Below are positions 5,392-5,400 of a stretch of 5,400 bases of DNA, one piece after another (within the stretch, counting starts at the first letter, position 1; every line of letters begins with the position of its first letter). The notes below the pieces were generated by a model, which was not told where the DNA came from, did no database searches, and saw nothing but the letters and a program-made list of their open reading frames with translations. Location: NCBI GenBank assembly GCA_017648225.1, contig JAGCJE010000077.1, positions 1 to 5,400 on the forward strand, given 5' to 3'. A program made the translations under genes and the position numbers. The DNA comes from Kiritimatiellia bacterium (GTDB lineage: Bacteria; Verrucomicrobiota; Kiritimatiellia; RFP12; UBA1067).

Positions 5392-5400
5392 CGCGATCGT

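Noticed and set aside
5266..5400. Open frame on the - strand entering from the right edge (44 codons, ending at TTA 5266-5268 read as TAA)
   Set aside because: It could be the C-terminus of a convergent gene, but the whole stretch is packed with palindromes, the translation shows no motif I recognise, and no start lies in the window. It is too weak to annotate. Sequence beyond 5400 would settle it.

Overview
The window holds the end of one gene, then a tight three-gene cluster on the + strand, then a hairpin-rich intergenic tail at the right edge. Base composition is moderately GC-rich with dense coding. The organism is probably a Gram-negative-type bacterium of the PVC superphylum, with Kiritimatiellota or a related Verrucomicrobiota lineage as my best guess. 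This rests on two weak cues. The first protein ends in an 'SRFFRVGAT'-like tail of the sort I associate with secreted proteins of that group. The cluster also links McsA/McsB-type sequence to a ClpC ATPase outside an obvious Firmicutes context (no ctsR, separate mcsA or separate mcsB is present). No marker gene here fixes the taxonomy.

Layout. Positions 1-450 are the C-terminal part of a beta-rich, probably secreted protein, closed by a strong intrinsic terminator at 475-515. An extended -10 promoter at 599-607, preceded by two inverted repeats, lies only 8 nt before the ATG of the next gene, so the mRNA is probably leaderless. The cluster then reads: 616-1497, an McsA-type zinc finger fused to a degenerate McsB phosphagen-kinase C-terminal domain; 1494-3968, a full-length ClpC AAA+ unfoldase joined to the previous gene by a 4-nt GTGA overlap; and 3977-5119, a membrane-anchored calcineurin-like metallophosphoesterase that begins 8 nt after clpC. 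Positions 5120-5400 hold no convincing gene but contain several closely packed hairpins that look like an intergenic repeat element cut by the window edge.

How they may work together. In Firmicutes, McsA activates the arginine kinase McsB, McsB marks proteins with phospho-arginine (pArg), and ClpC binds pArg through its N-domain and feeds the protein to ClpP. Here the marking kinase appears to have been reduced to one McsA-McsB hybrid. It lacks the kinase N-lobe and has lost the catalytic positions I can align, but it keeps the Arg-Asp pair that in McsB belongs to a pArg-binding pocket. The partner ClpC keeps its unfoldase motors and a ClpP-docking loop, but one of its two N-domain pArg pockets is altered. 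The most interesting reading is that the hybrid is a non-catalytic adaptor or pArg reader dedicated to this ClpC. That is inference from motif alignment done from memory and has not been tested.
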